Assembly: GCF_011038645.2 (NCBI RefSeq)
Contig: NZ_CP064955.1
Coordinates: forward strand, 1-64,000
Source of the DNA: Corynebacterium qintianiae
GTDB taxonomy: Bacteria > Actinomycetota > Actinomycetes > Mycobacteriales > Mycobacteriaceae
DNA length: 64,000 nt
Direction: 5' to 3'
In this document: piece after piece, positions 22,227 through 31,000 of the stretch
How positions within the stretch are numbered: position 1 is the stretch's first letter
Layout of the letters: every line of letters begins with the position of its first letter
Program-made: the position numbers and the translations under genes
Notes under the pieces: model-generated
Database searches by the model: none
Told to the model about the DNA's origin: nothing
The model's input: only the letters and a program-made list of their open reading frames with translations

Positions 22227-22320
22227 TGCGTCTTCCTTACGTCGGGGAACTGTGCCAACAAGCCTAGCGATTTCCCGCATTCGTGATTTTTATTCACCGG
22301 CGGCAAGCGAGGTGACCTGC

Positions 22321-22375
22321 ATAGACAGAGCGGTATGGTTGAACAGAGTTGTCTATTGGTTTGCCCGTTTATAAG
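22321..22375 (+). promoter_or_regulatory. metF-metE upstream region: inverted repeat and promoter
   Basis: ATAGACA (22321-22327) and TGTCTAT (22350-22356) form a perfect 7-bp inverted repeat with a 22-nt gap, overlapping a possible -35 TTGTCT (22349-22354). TATAAG (22370-22375) may be the -10. The half-site resembles that of McbR, the corynebacterial methionine repressor (TAGAC-N6-GTCTA), but the spacing is longer, so the link is tentative. Confidence 0.4.
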
Positions 22376-22449
22376 TTTTTGAACCAACGACAAACCGTAA
22401 GCGCCGAGCCCGGCCAGGCAACCCGTGTCCACATGAAAGGTATTTTCTC

Positions 22450-23406
22450 GTGAACGAGAGATTTCCTTCGACGCGGCTTTCTGCCTCCGCCCCGCTAGAT
22501 CGCCTCGACGAAGACCCCGCAACAGAGCCAGTGCTCCGGCCCGCCCGCTCGCGCACGGCGCTGAGTTTCGAGCTCATCCCGCCGCGCCACGACGCCGACA
22601 CCGCGCTGCTGGACACCCTCATTGCCGGTCTGGCCGAGTACAACCCCGACTACGTCTCGGTGACCTCATCGCGCCGATCGGACTGGCTCGAGGGCACCGC
22701 CGCACTCATCTCCCGCATCGCCGAAACAACCGACCTCAAGCCAATCGCGCACCTCGCCTGCACCGCCGGCACTCGCGATGAGCTCACCGTCTGGATCCGC
22801 ACGCTTATCGACGCCGGGGTGCGCGGCTTCCTCGCCCTGCGCGGTGATCTGCCGGAGGGCGAGGCCAAACTGCCCGACGGTTACCTCCCCTACGCCACCG
22901 ACCTGCTCAACCTCATTAACGAGGTGCAGGAGGAACAGGCGTTCCGCCTCGCCGCCGGCAAGCTCGCGCTCTCCGTCGCCTGCTACCCCTCGGGCCACGC
23001 GGAGTCGAAAAACGCGGACATGGACTTGGATGTCCTGCTGGCCAAGCAGCGCCTCGGCGCTGACTTCGCCATTACGCAGCTCTTCTTCGAGGCGGAGGAT
23101 TACCTGAGCTTCGTCGAGAAGTCCCGCCTGGCAGGTGTGCGCATCCCCTTGATCCCCGGCATCATGCCTATGACCAGCCTGCGGAGGGTTGAGCGCATGG
23201 GCGTGCTGTCCGGGATCAAGGTGCCGGAATGCGTCACCCGGCGCCTCAGCGACGCCTCCACGGCTGAGGAGGAGTACGAGATCGGCATGCAGATGTCGGC
23301 CGACCTGACCCGCACCATTGTGGACGCTGGCACGGGTGGCCTGCATATTTACACGCACAACAACCTTGCGGTGACCCGCGACCTACTTTCCAGAATCGAT
23401 ATTTAA
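22450..23406 (+). CDS. metF: 5,10-methylenetetrahydrofolate reductase
   Basis: MetF is a flavoenzyme that reduces methylene-THF to methyl-THF, the methyl donor for methionine. The 318-residue TIM-barrel protein shows LSFELIPPRHDADT at the N terminus, PIAHLACTAGTRDEL, FLALRGDLPEGE, and DFAITQLFFEAEDY. Length fits the bacterial family. GTG start with AAAGG 10 nt upstream. metE follows after 10 nt, so the enzyme that makes the methyl donor and the one that uses it are co-expressed. It contains one copy of the 12-mer repeat. Confidence 0.95.
   Translation: MNERFPSTRLSASAPLDRLDEDPATEPVLRPARSRTALSFELIPPRHDADTALLDTLIAGLAEYNPDYVSVTSSRRSDWLEGTAALISRIAETTDLKPIAHLACTAGTRDELTVWIRTLIDAGVRGFLALRGDLPEGEAKLPDGYLPYATDLLNLINEVQEEQAFRLAAGKLALSVACYPSGHAESKNADMDLDVLLAKQRLGADFAITQLFFEAEDYLSFVEKSRLAGVRIPLIPGIMPMTSLRRVERMGVLSGIKVPECVTRRLSDASTAEEEYEIGMQMSADLTRTIVDAGTGGLHIYTHNNLAVTRDLLSRIDI
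22803..22814 (-). repeat. 12-mer GCGTCGATAAGC, copy 3
   Basis: Exact reverse-orientation copy within metF (Leu-Ile-Asp-Ala). Confidence 0.85.
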
Positions 23407-23416
23407 GGACACCACC

Positions 23417-25678
23417 ATGAGCTTCCCCGCAGCAACCATCGAGGGCTACCCGCGCATCGGCGCGAACCGCGAGCTCAAGCGCGCGCTTGAGTCCTACTGG
23501 GCCGGCCGCATCGACGCCGACACCTTCCGCTCCACCACACACGCTCTGCGCGTGGACACCTACAACCACCTGCGCGACCTCGGCCTGACCGAGGACTACG
23601 CCATCCCGGCCGACGTCGCCTACTACGACCAGGTCCTCGAGACCGCCTTGACTGTGGGCCTCATCGCGGGCGGCACCGACTTGGACGAGGAGTTCGCGCT
23701 CGCCCGCGGCAACGCCACTCGCGTCCCGCTGGAGATGACCAAGTGGTTCGACACCAACTACCACTACCTCGTCCCCGAGGTCGCCGCTGGTCAGGACATC
23801 ACCCCCGCGCCGGAGCGCATCGTCCGTCTCGTCGAAGAGGCGGTTGAGGCTGGCCACAAGGTGCGTCCGACGCTCGTCGGCCCGGTCACCTTGCTCGCCC
23901 TGTCCAAGCCGGTCGAGTGGTCGCTGCTCGATTCGCTTACCGACGCCTACGCGGCCGTGTTCAAGGCCCTGAAGGACGCGGGCGTTGCGTGGGTCCAGGT
24001 CACCGAGCCCGCGCTCGTCGCCGACCTGTCGACCGAGGACGCCGACTTGGCCCGCTACCTCGAGCAGGCGTGGACCAAGCTGCTCGCCATCTCGGAGTCT
24101 GAGCGCCCGAACGTCTACCTGACCACCCCGTACGGTGCGACCCGCAAGGCGCTGCCGGTGCTGGGTCAGCTCAAGCCGGAAGCTCTTCACGTGGACCTAT
24201 CCCCGTGGACCCTCGACTCGGACGCCGACTACCCCCAGCGCGTCGCCGAGGCCATCCCGGCCGAGGTGCAGCTCGTCGCCGGCATCATCGACGGCCGCAA
24301 CGTCTGGGCCGCTAACCTGCGCGAGCGTACCGAGGTGCTCGACACCCTGCGCGCCGGGGGCCGCGACACCGCTATTTCCACTTCCACCTCCCTGCAGCAC
24401 GTCCCGCACACCCTGAACGCGGAGAAGAACCTGCCCATCGACGTGGCCAACTGGCTCTCCTTCGCCGACGAGAAGATCGCGGAGATTCAGGCGCTCGTCG
24501 CGGGTGAGGAGGGTGCGGCCGAGGCGTTTGCCCGCTCCGACCGCGCCGTGCGAACCCGCGCGGAGTCCGACCACATCCACAACAAGGCGGTTGTGGACCG
24601 TGTCGGCGAGCTTCCCGCCGGCGAGGTCAAGCGCGCGCCCGAGTTCGCCGAACGCAAGCGCATCCAGGGCGAGGAACTCGGATTGCCGGCGCTGCCGACC
24701 ACCACGATCGGCTCCTTCCCGCAGACCACCGAGATCCGCAAGGCCCGCGCCGACCACAAGAACGGCGAGCTCACCGACGACCAGTACGTCGAGGCCCTGA
24801 AGAAGGAGATCAAGGGCGTCATCGAGCTGCAGGAGCAGATCGGCCTGGACGTGCTCGTGCACGGTGAGCCGGAGCGCAACGACATGGTGCAGTACTTCGC
24901 CGAGCTTCTCGACGGTTTCGTGGCCACCGAGAACGGTTGGGTCCAGTCCTACGGCTCCCGCTGCACCCGCCCGCCGATCGTGTTCGGCGACGTCTCCCGC
25001 CCGGAGGCCATGACCGTGGAGTGGGCCAAGTATGCCCAGTCCCTGTCCGACAAGCCGGTCAAGGGCATGCTCACCGGCCCGGTGACCATCCTGGCCTGGT
25101 CCTTCAAGCGTGACGACGTCCCCCTGTCCGTCTCCGCCGACCAGATCGCCCTCGCGCTCGCCGACGAAGTCCGCGACCTCGAGAACGCCGGCATCAAGGT
25201 CATCCAGATCGACGAACCGGCCCTGCGCGAGTTGCTCCCGCTGCGTGCCGACGAGCGCCCCGCCTACCTCGACTGGGCTGTGCGCGCCTTCCGCCTCGTG
25301 GCGCTGCAGGCGAACCCGGCGACCCAGATCCACACCCACCTCTGCTACTCCGAGTTCGGCCAGATTATCGACGCTGTCGCTGGCCTGGACGCGGACGTGA
25401 CCTCCATCGAGGCGGCACGCTCCAAGATGGAGCTGCTGGAGGACATCGACGAGACCTTCCACTCCGAGATCGGCCCGGGCGTGTGGGACATCCACTCCCC
25501 GCGCGTCCCGTCCACCGAGGAGATGGTCGAGCTGATTCAGGCCGCGCTGGCAAACGTCCCCACGGACCGTCTCTGGGTCAACCCGGACTGCGGCCTGAAG
25601 ACCCGCGGCTATGCCGAGGTGGAGCCATCGCTGAAGAACCTGGTGGCCGCACGCGACCAGGTTGTGGCAGGGCTGTAA
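23417..25678 (+). CDS. metE: Cobalamin-independent methionine synthase
   Basis: MetE transfers the methyl group of 5-methyl-THF-polyglutamate to homocysteine. The 753-residue protein has the usual double barrel. The C-terminal catalytic barrel keeps the zinc ligands in THLCYSEFG (His and Cys) and [11 protein letters not shown] (Cys), and the conserved [10 protein letters not shown]. The N-terminal barrel starts with [22 protein letters not shown] start 10 nt after metF. No cobalamin riboswitch was seen upstream. Confidence 0.97.
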   Translation: MSFPAATIEGYPRIGANRELKRALESYWAGRIDADTFRSTTHALRVDTYNHLRDLGLTEDYAIPADVAYYDQVLETALTVGLIAGGTDLDEEFALARGNATRVPLEMTKWFDTNYHYLVPEVAAGQDITPAPERIVRLVEEAVEAGHKVRPTLVGPVTLLALSKPVEWSLLDSLTDAYAAVFKALKDAGVAWVQVTEPALVADLSTEDADLARYLEQAWTKLLAISESERPNVYLTTPYGATRKALPVLGQLKPEALHVDLSPWTLDSDADYPQRVAEAIPAEVQLVAGIIDGRNVWAANLRERTEVLDTLRAGGRDTAISTSTSLQHVPHTLNAEKNLPIDVANWLSFADEKIAEIQALVAGEEGAAEAFARSDRAVRTRAESDHIHNKAVVDRVGELPAGEVKRAPEFAERKRIQGEELGLPALPTTTIGSFPQTTEIRKARADHKNGELTDDQYVEALKKEIKGVIELQEQIGLDVLVHGEPERNDMVQYFAELLDGFVATENGWVQSYGSRCTRPPIVFGDVSRPEAMTVEWAKYAQSLSDKPVKGMLTGPVTILAWSFKRDDVPLSVSADQIALALADEVRDLENAGIKVIQIDEPALRELLPLRADERPAYLDWAVRAFRLVALQANPATQIHTHLCYSEFGQIIDAVAGLDADVTSIEAARSKMELLEDIDETFHSEIGPGVWDIHSPRVPSTEEMVELIQAALANVPTDRLWVNPDCGLKTRGYAEVEPSLKNLVAARDQVVAGL

Positions 25679-25687
25679 GTCTGCGCC

Positions 25688-25693
25688 TATGGT
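25688..25693 (+). promoter_or_regulatory. -10 box of a leaderless transcript (cyclophilin)
   Basis: TATGGT followed by 7 nt and the ATG at 25701. Confidence 0.55.
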
Positions 25694-25700
25694 GGTGTGC

Positions 25701-26225
25701 ATGACTGTAAAGACTGCAACTGCAACGCTGCACACCAACCACGGCGACATCAAGATCGACCTGTTCGGCAACCACGCCCCGCAGACCGTCGAGAACTTCG
25801 TGGGTCTGGCCAACGGCGAGGCGAGCTACTCCACGCAGAACGCCTCCGGCTCCGCCGAGGGTCCGTTCTACAACGGCGCGATCTTCCACCGCATCATCCC
25901 GGGTTTCATGATCCAGGGCGGTGACCCGACCGGCACAGGCACCGGCGGCCCGGGCTACCAGTTCGCCGACGAGTTCCACCCGGAGCTGCAGTTCGACCGC
26001 CCGTTCCTGCTGGCCATGGCCAACGCGGGCCCAGGCACCAACGGTTCCCAGTTCTTCATCACCGTTGACAAGACCCCGCACCTGAACAACCGCCACACCA
26101 TCTTCGGTGAGGTCACGGATCCGGAGTCCCAGAAGGTCGTCACCGAAATCTCCAACGTTCGCACCGGCCGCATGGACCGCCCGGTCGAAGACGTCGTCAT
26201 CGAGTCCATCGACATCGAGCAGTAA
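25701..26225 (+). CDS. ppiA: Peptidyl-prolyl cis-trans isomerase, cyclophilin type
   Basis: A cytosolic cyclophilin catalysing proline isomerisation during folding. The 174-residue protein has [19 protein letters not shown] with the catalytic Arg, [16 protein letters not shown] and [11 protein letters not shown], all standard. No signal peptide, so it acts in the cytoplasm. The start ATG 25701 is preferred to an upstream ATG at 25689, because a TANNNT box lies 7 nt before it. Confidence 0.95.
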   Translation: MTVKTATATLHTNHGDIKIDLFGNHAPQTVENFVGLANGEASYSTQNASGSAEGPFYNGAIFHRIIPGFMIQGGDPTGTGTGGPGYQFADEFHPELQFDRPFLLAMANAGPGTNGSQFFITVDKTPHLNNRHTIFGEVTDPESQKVVTEISNVRTGRMDRPVEDVVIESIDIEQ

Positions 26226-26240
26226 CACTCCCGAAAGTTA

Positions 26241-26277
26241 GCCCCCGCGCCCGAGTTTGGTGCCGGGGGCATTTTTC
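26241..26277 (+). terminator. Terminator after the cyclophilin gene
   Basis: Stem GCCCCCG (26241-26247) / CGGGGGC (26264-26270) followed by ATTTTTC. The rhomboid gene begins directly after the T-tract. Confidence 0.8.
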
Positions 26278-26279
26278 TT

Positions 26280-26882
26280 ATGAATGTCCGCACTCTCTTT
26301 CATCGCGCCCCAGCCACCGCCGCGATCGCGGCCGTGTGCGTGACCGTCTTTGCCGTCACCGCCCTGCAGTCCGGTTCGCTCAGCAACGCCATCTGGGGCT
26401 CCCCGCTCGGGGTCCGCATGGTGCTCTACGGCCCTTACGTCGTCGAGGGCCCGCTCGGTTGGCTGCGCCTAGTCACCGCAGGCTTCCTGCACCTAGACCT
26501 GACGCACCTGTTCGTCAACATGCTCATGCTGGTGCTCATCGGCGGCGAGGTAGAGCGCTACGTGGGAACCGCCCGCTTTGCCCTTGCCTGGTTTACCGGC
26601 GTCACCGCGTCCTCGGCGGCGGTGCTCGCAATGAACTTCGGCACGCCCACCGCGGGTGCATCGGGCGCGCTGTTCATGCTGCTTGCGGTCCTCGTCGCCA
26701 TTGCTTATCGACGCTCCGCCGACCTGCGAGCCCCCGTTGCCCTTGTGCTCCTCAACGTTGTGTACACCTTCGTGGTGCCCGGGATCAGCGTGTGGGGGCA
26801 CCTCGGCGGGCTCGCCGCCGGAACGCTCCTGGCCTGGCCCCTGACTTATGCACCGGTTATCCCCAAGCGCGAAGCGCCCTAG
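26280..26882 (+). CDS. Rhomboid-family intramembrane serine protease
   Basis: A six-helix intramembrane protease, 200 residues. The catalytic dyad is present: Ser in GASGALF (about residue 127) and His in WGHLGGLAAG (about residue 163). The conserved HLDLTHLFVNM segment in helix 2 supplies the oxyanion His and Asn. The substrate is unknown; such enzymes release membrane-tethered proteins. The ATG follows the terminator of the preceding gene, and the leader is very short. A copy of the 12-mer repeat lies inside the gene (codons Ala-Tyr-Arg-Arg). Confidence 0.92.
   Translation: MNVRTLFHRAPATAAIAAVCVTVFAVTALQSGSLSNAIWGSPLGVRMVLYGPYVVEGPLGWLRLVTAGFLHLDLTHLFVNMLMLVLIGGEVERYVGTARFALAWFTGVTASSAAVLAMNFGTPTAGASGALFMLLAVLVAIAYRRSADLRAPVALVLLNVVYTFVVPGISVWGHLGGLAAGTLLAWPLTYAPVIPKREAP
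26703..26714 (-). repeat. 12-mer GCGTCGATAAGC, copy 4
   Basis: Exact reverse copy in the rhomboid gene (Ala-Tyr-Arg-Arg frame). Confidence 0.85.
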
Positions 26883-27100
26883 TTATCCCCACAAGTATGC
26901 ACACTGTGGAAAACAACATTCTTGTAATTTCTCGAACGCTCCGCCGATATACGGTTCAAAAACCCAGCGCATACGCTCTACGCTGGGGCGATGTTCGAGT
27001 GTGAAAAGAATGCACAGATTTATCCACAGGTGGGGATAACCTCGCATTCCACAGACTTGCACACAGCCTGTGGATAAGTAAAACCCGCGCCGGTGGATAA
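26883..27100. promoter_or_regulatory. Second DnaA-box cluster
   Basis: Perfect boxes at 27020-27028 (TTATCCACA) and 27069-27077 (TGTGGATAA), with near matches at 26883-26891, 26903-26912 and 27092-27100. The 248-base gap holds no gene. Boxes outside the origin can titrate DnaA, as datA does in E. coli, or regulate replication timing. Confidence 0.65.
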
Positions 27101-27130
27101 CCGGTGCGGGTGTGGAAGGAGTGCAGGCTA

Positions 27131-28507
27131 TTAGAAGATGCCCGGGTTCGGCTTACCGAAATCGTTGAGCGTGTGCTCGCGGGAGTCAACGTTTTGGTCG
27201 TTGCTCTCGGAGGTGTCGCCGGCGATGCGGTTGGTCTGGGTGACGGTCATGTAGTTGAAGATGCGTCCCTCGCGGGTGTTGCCGTCGCCGAAGCTGAAGG
27301 CGCCGAGGAGCACATCGTCACCGGCGTGGACCGGGTTGGAGAGGGTGACCTCGAAAACGCGGGAGTTGGTGTCGAAGTTGTAACCCAGGTCGCGGACGTG
27401 GGAACCGTTTGCGCCGAAGGAAGTCATCAGGCGATCGACGCCCTCCGGGCCCGCCTCGTTCTTGACCTCGACGCGGAAGGTCACGGCCGGGAACTCCGCC
27501 CAGTAACGCTTGGTGCCCACGTTCTTCACGCGCAGTGCGACGGATCCCGCGAAGCCGGGGCGCTTTGCGCCGGAGGTGGTGAAGTACGGCTGCAGGTCGA
27601 GGTCGGCGGCGTCGGTGCTTTCGGGAGCGATCTGCTTCACTGTCTCATCGGCCGCCGCCTCGAAGTTGCCCGCGGTTTCGTTTGTTACGTCGGGCTTGAC
27701 GTCCTCGGTGACCGGGGTGACGTCGTTAAGCGTCTCACCCTCGGTGATCTTCTTGAGGTCTTCCGCGTAGGACGGGTTGGGGTTGTCCTTGGGCTCGATG
27801 ACCTGGGCGCCCTTGTTCGGGGCCCAAGAATCGGCCGGGGTGGCGTAGTTCTTGACTCGGACCTCGTTCTTGACCGGCATGTTGGCAATCCACGCGGTCG
27901 GGGTGGCCCAGGTGCCGTTCGGGCGGCATCGCTGCTGCGTGCCGGTCATGGTCACGGTGCGGAATCCGTAAGTGGCCTCACCGGTGTTGCCGGCGGGCAC
28001 GTCGTACGGGCCGATCTTCTGGCCGACGTTCCAGGAAAGAGTGCCGGAGACGGAGAAGCCGAGGGTCTTTGCCAGAGCGTAGCCGATGGAGCCCTGCAGG
28101 CCGTCGCGCGAGGCCTGCCCACCGATGTTCAGCGTCTCGGTCTTGGAACCGTTGATGGAGGCGGTGATGGACTGGGTGCGGGAGAGATCCTGGGTCAGCG
28201 GAACCGTGGAGTCGGACAGGTTGGTGGTGGAGATGGTGCCAACCGGCAAGAAGTTGTCGGTGACTTTGTACACGATGGTGCGGTAGTCCTCGGTGGAGTT
28301 GCACACGGGGCGCGGGTTCAGGATGTTCGCCTTGAGGTGGTCAGAACCGCGGTAGGTGTGGACGATCGGCAGAGCGTCGTTGGTCGCCGGGGTCTCCGGG
28401 GAGGATTCTTCGAGGGTCTGGGCGGATGCGGCGGGTGTAGCACCGGTGGCAATCGCGACGGCAGCCGCGAGGGTGGCCGCAGTCTTAGTGATGCCCTTGA
28501 GGTTCAT
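27131..28507 (-). CDS. Secreted protein with a Ser/Thr-alternating beta-rich domain, unknown
   Basis: A 458-residue exported protein. The signal peptide (MNLKGITKTAATLAAAVAIA) ends at ASA-Q (about residue 29). Residues about 97-190 are rich in alternating Ser, Thr and Gly strands (SITASINGSKTETLNIGG, ending with SGTLSWNVGQKIGPYDVPAG), a pattern typical of beta-barrel pore-forming toxins. An acidic linker rich in Glu and Asp follows (about 245-310), then a second beta-rich domain (about 310-440). No catalytic motif. Two Cys only in the N-terminal domain. The pore-forming idea rests on pattern alone. Confidence 0.6.
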   Translation of the reverse strand: MNLKGITKTAATLAAAVAIATGATPAASAQTLEESSPETPATNDALPIVHTYRGSDHLKANILNPRPVCNSTEDYRTIVYKVTDNFLPVGTISTTNLSDSTVPLTQDLSRTQSITASINGSKTETLNIGGQASRDGLQGSIGYALAKTLGFSVSGTLSWNVGQKIGPYDVPAGNTGEATYGFRTVTMTGTQQRCRPNGTWATPTAWIANMPVKNEVRVKNYATPADSWAPNKGAQVIEPKDNPNPSYAEDLKKITEGETLNDVTPVTEDVKPDVTNETAGNFEAAADETVKQIAPESTDAADLDLQPYFTTSGAKRPGFAGSVALRVKNVGTKRYWAEFPAVTFRVEVKNEAGPEGVDRLMTSFGANGSHVRDLGYNFDTNSRVFEVTLSNPVHAGDDVLLGAFSFGDGNTREGRIFNYMTVTQTNRIAGDTSESNDQNVDSREHTLNDFGKPNPGIF

Positions 28508-28640
28508 GGGGGTGGCCTTTCTGGGAGCGGGTGGACTGTGTTTCCGCTAGGAAGAATTACGCCGCACCCGGGTGACCAGCTAGGGGGGAACGAAAGTGCA
28601 CACCCGTCGACGACAAGATCCGCAGCTTGCCGACGACGCT

Positions 28641-28688
28641 AAGTACCCCCGTCTCGTTGAGCCATCAACGAGACGGGGGTACTTTTCC
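28641..28688. terminator. Strong terminator downstream of crgA
   Basis: A perfect 20-bp stem AAGTACCCCCGTCTCGTTGA with its complement and a GCCA loop. On the plus strand it continues into CTTTTCC; on the minus strand it lies 30 nt after the crgA stop. Likely works in both directions. Confidence 0.8.
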
Positions 28689-28713
28689 AGGCAAAAGGGA
28701 ACTTAGGTGGATT

Positions 28714-28986
28714 CTAGCGCCAGCCCATTGTCATGAGCAGGCCCACGATCATCGCGGAGAATCCGATCAGGTAGTTCCACGGGCCGAGCTGGGCCAGGAA
28801 CTGGATCTGGTCGCCAGCGACGTAAAACACGATCAGCCATGCGAGCCCGAGAACGAGCAGGCCGAACATGATCACCTTGTACCAGATCGGTGTTCCGCCG
28901 GTGTTGATCTTCACGGGGGTGCGGGAAGCACCCGTCGACGTGGTCGGAATCGGGCGGCTGTCCTTCGTTACTTTCGCCTTAGGCAT
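28714..28986 (-). CDS. crgA: Cell division protein CrgA
   Basis: CrgA is a small actinobacterial septum protein that interacts with FtsZ, FtsI/PBPs and other divisome parts. The 90-residue protein has a polar N terminus (about 30 residues) and two transmembrane helices (WYKVIMFGLLVLGLAWLIVF and NYLIGFSAMIVGLLMTMGW), ending in WR. Location beside pknB and the rodA-pbpA cluster is the standard actinobacterial arrangement. Separated from pknB by 66 nt, so it may have its own promoter. Confidence 0.95.
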   Translation of the reverse strand: MPKAKVTKDSRPIPTTSTGASRTPVKINTGGTPIWYKVIMFGLLVLGLAWLIVFYVAGDQIQFLAQLGPWNYLIGFSAMIVGLLMTMGWR

Positions 28987-29052
28987 CTTCGCTACATCCT
29001 TTGCGGTTTTTACGCTGAGTATCTGAGTTGGAACTGTACCAGCCTGGTCTTT

Positions 29053-30999
29053 CTACCTGATGGGGCTGAGCTGGGCTGCGTCGAACTTCCACAGGTTGTA
29101 GCCGATCTCCTGGTCCTTGCGAATGTCTTGCCCAGCAGGTACCGACTGGTGGCCGATGAGGCCCTGATCCACCAGCGCCCCCGTCGGCACGGTGGGCCCG
29201 GCCGCGAGGCGGCCGCTCCATCCGGTTTCCCGCAACGCCTTTTCCGCCTCCGTCGGAGTCATCCGGGTGATGTCGACCATCGGCAGGATCATACCGTTAG
29301 ACACCCGCAGCTCAATCGTCGTGCCAGCATCAACCTCTGTGTTTTCACCGGCTACGGCGAGGACCTCGTCGGCGGGGCGGCGGGAATCCACACGCGTGAC
29401 CGTGGACTCGAGGCCCAGCGAATTCAACGTCGACGTGGCCTGGTTGACGTTCATGCCCACAAGCGATGGAACCTGGACCTTCTCCCTGCCCTCGGACACG
29501 ACGACGGACACCTGCGAGCCCTTCGACAGCTGCGATCCCGCCGCCGGGTTCTGCGAGATGATCATGCCCGCCGGGACATCGTCGCTGTTCTCCCGCCGAA
29601 TCTCCGGGTGAAGCTCGAGGCTGGCATTGCCGAGGACCTCGGCGGCCTCCTGGGGGCTGATACCGGTCACGTCGGGGACGTCAGTAATCTCTCGGCCCGA
29701 GGAAACGGTGACCGTGACCAGCGTTCCCGGGCGCAGCTGCGACCCAGCCACCGGGTTGGAACCCAGGACTTCGCCGCGCGGGCGGTCGGGGCTGGGGGCG
29801 TCGTTGACCGCCACCTGGAACCCCAGACCCTCGAGCTCCGCAACCGCCTCCTCGCGCACCTTGCCCGTTACTTCGGGGACGGTGACCATGGTCTCGGCCG
29901 TCTGCTCCTTTTCACGCTCGTCGCCGGCGAAGTAGTTGAAGGCGATGACACCCGCGGAAATCGCGAGCACGAGCCCCAGCAGTGCCGCAACCCACTTCAT
30001 CCACGAATTCGACGACTTCTCGTTCGCGCTGCGGTGCTGGGCGTAACGGGTGGGTTGCGGGGAAGCGGGGGCAGGCGGGGCCACCACGACTGCGCGATCG
30101 TCGTAATCCACAGGCTCGTCGTAAGCCGCCAGGTGGGTGCGCGCGGCATCCGTCACTGCCCCGCGCTCGAGGCGCTCGAGGTCGGCGCCCATCTCGGCGG
30201 CGGACTGGTAGCGGTCCGCGGGGTGCTTCGCCATCGCCGTGAGAATCACCGAATCGACGTTGACAGCCTCGGCGTCGGTGAGGGCGTCGATAAGCGTGCT
30301 GGGAGCGTCGGGGTCCTCTTGGACATGCTGGTAGGCCACCGCAAAAGGCGATTCACCCTCGAAGGGCGGGCGGCCCGTAACCGCCTCATACATGACACAA
30401 CCGAGGGCGTAGACGTCACTGCGCGCGTCGGCTGGCTTACCCCGCGCCTGCTCGGGCGAGAGGTACTGGGCGGTGCCGATGACCGCGGAAGTCTGCGTCA
30501 TCGCGGACGTCGAATCGTCCAGGGCGCGGGCGATGCCGAAGTCCATCACCTTTACCGTGCCGGTGTTGGTGACCATGATGTTCGCCGGCTTGACGTCCCT
30601 GTGGATGATGCCGGCCTCGTGGCTGGCCTGCAGGGCGTGCGTGACGGGGATGAGGAACTCGGCCGCCTCATACGGGCGCAGCGGCCCGTCCTGCCGCACA
30701 ATGTCGCGCAGGTTGCGGCCGTGAATCCGCTCCATCACGATGTACGGTACAGCGAGCCCGTCGACATCGAGGTCGCCGGTGTCGTAGACCGAGACGATAT
30801 TCGGGTGGTTTAACCGGGCCGAGTTCTGGGCCTCACGGCGGAAACGCTCGCGGAAGTTCTCGTCCCGCGCCATGTCGGTCTTGAGCATCTTCAGAGCGAC
30901 TTCGCGGCCGAGCACCGTATCGGTGGCCGCGTACACGTCCGACATGCCGCCGGTTCCGATCGTGGAACCGAGCTGGTAACGGTTAGCAATCAGCGTCAT
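29053..30999 (-). CDS. pknB: Serine/threonine protein kinase PknB with four PASTA domains
   Basis: A membrane kinase that senses peptidoglycan fragments or lipid II and controls cell growth. The 648-residue protein has an intact kinase domain (IGTGGMSDVY, VALKMLK, HRDVKPANIM, DFG, GTAQYLSPEQARG), a juxtamembrane region, one transmembrane helix at about residue 335 (WVAALLGLVLAISAGVIAF) and four extracellular PASTA repeats (each about 65 residues, beginning near TVPEVTGK, DVPDVTGI, QVPSLVGM and MVDITRM). The ATG lies 1 nt after the pknA stop, indicating coupling. One 12-mer repeat copy lies in the gene. Confidence 0.97.
   Translation of the reverse strand: MTLIANRYQLGSTIGTGGMSDVYAATDTVLGREVALKMLKTDMARDENFRERFRREAQNSARLNHPNIVSVYDTGDLDVDGLAVPYIVMERIHGRNLRDIVRQDGPLRPYEAAEFLIPVTHALQASHEAGIIHRDVKPANIMVTNTGTVKVMDFGIARALDDSTSAMTQTSAVIGTAQYLSPEQARGKPADARSDVYALGCVMYEAVTGRPPFEGESPFAVAYQHVQEDPDAPSTLIDALTDAEAVNVDSVILTAMAKHPADRYQSAAEMGADLERLERGAVTDAARTHLAAYDEPVDYDDRAVVVAPPAPASPQPTRYAQHRSANEKSSNSWMKWVAALLGLVLAISAGVIAFNYFAGDEREKEQTAETMVTVPEVTGKVREEAVAELEGLGFQVAVNDAPSPDRPRGEVLGSNPVAGSQLRPGTLVTVTVSSGREITDVPDVTGISPQEAAEVLGNASLELHPEIRRENSDDVPAGMIISQNPAAGSQLSKGSQVSVVVSEGREKVQVPSLVGMNVNQATSTLNSLGLESTVTRVDSRRPADEVLAVAGENTEVDAGTTIELRVSNGMILPMVDITRMTPTEAEKALRETGWSGRLAAGPTVPTGALVDQGLIGHQSVPAGQDIRKDQEIGYNLWKFDAAQLSPIR
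30284..30295 (+). repeat. 12-mer GCGTCGATAAGC, copy 5
   Basis: Exact copy in pknB, opposite to the gene strand (Leu-Ile-Asp-Ala frame). Confidence 0.85.
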
Positions 31000-31000
31000 G

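Noticed and set aside
22227-22449. Cobalamin or SAM riboswitch upstream of metF-metE
   Set aside because: No B12-box-like or SAM-box conserved core was seen in the 223-base leader; only an inverted repeat and promoter elements.
24197-25813. 538-codon frame on the minus strand opposite metE
   Set aside because: Antisense to metE with no recognisable domain. Same G+C artefact; the metE coding motifs are decisive.
27104-30813. Long open frames on the plus strand opposite the secreted-protein, crgA and pknB genes (512 and 728 codons)
   Set aside because: They are antisense to well-recognised minus-strand genes, have no start signals and are explained by high-G+C codon bias.
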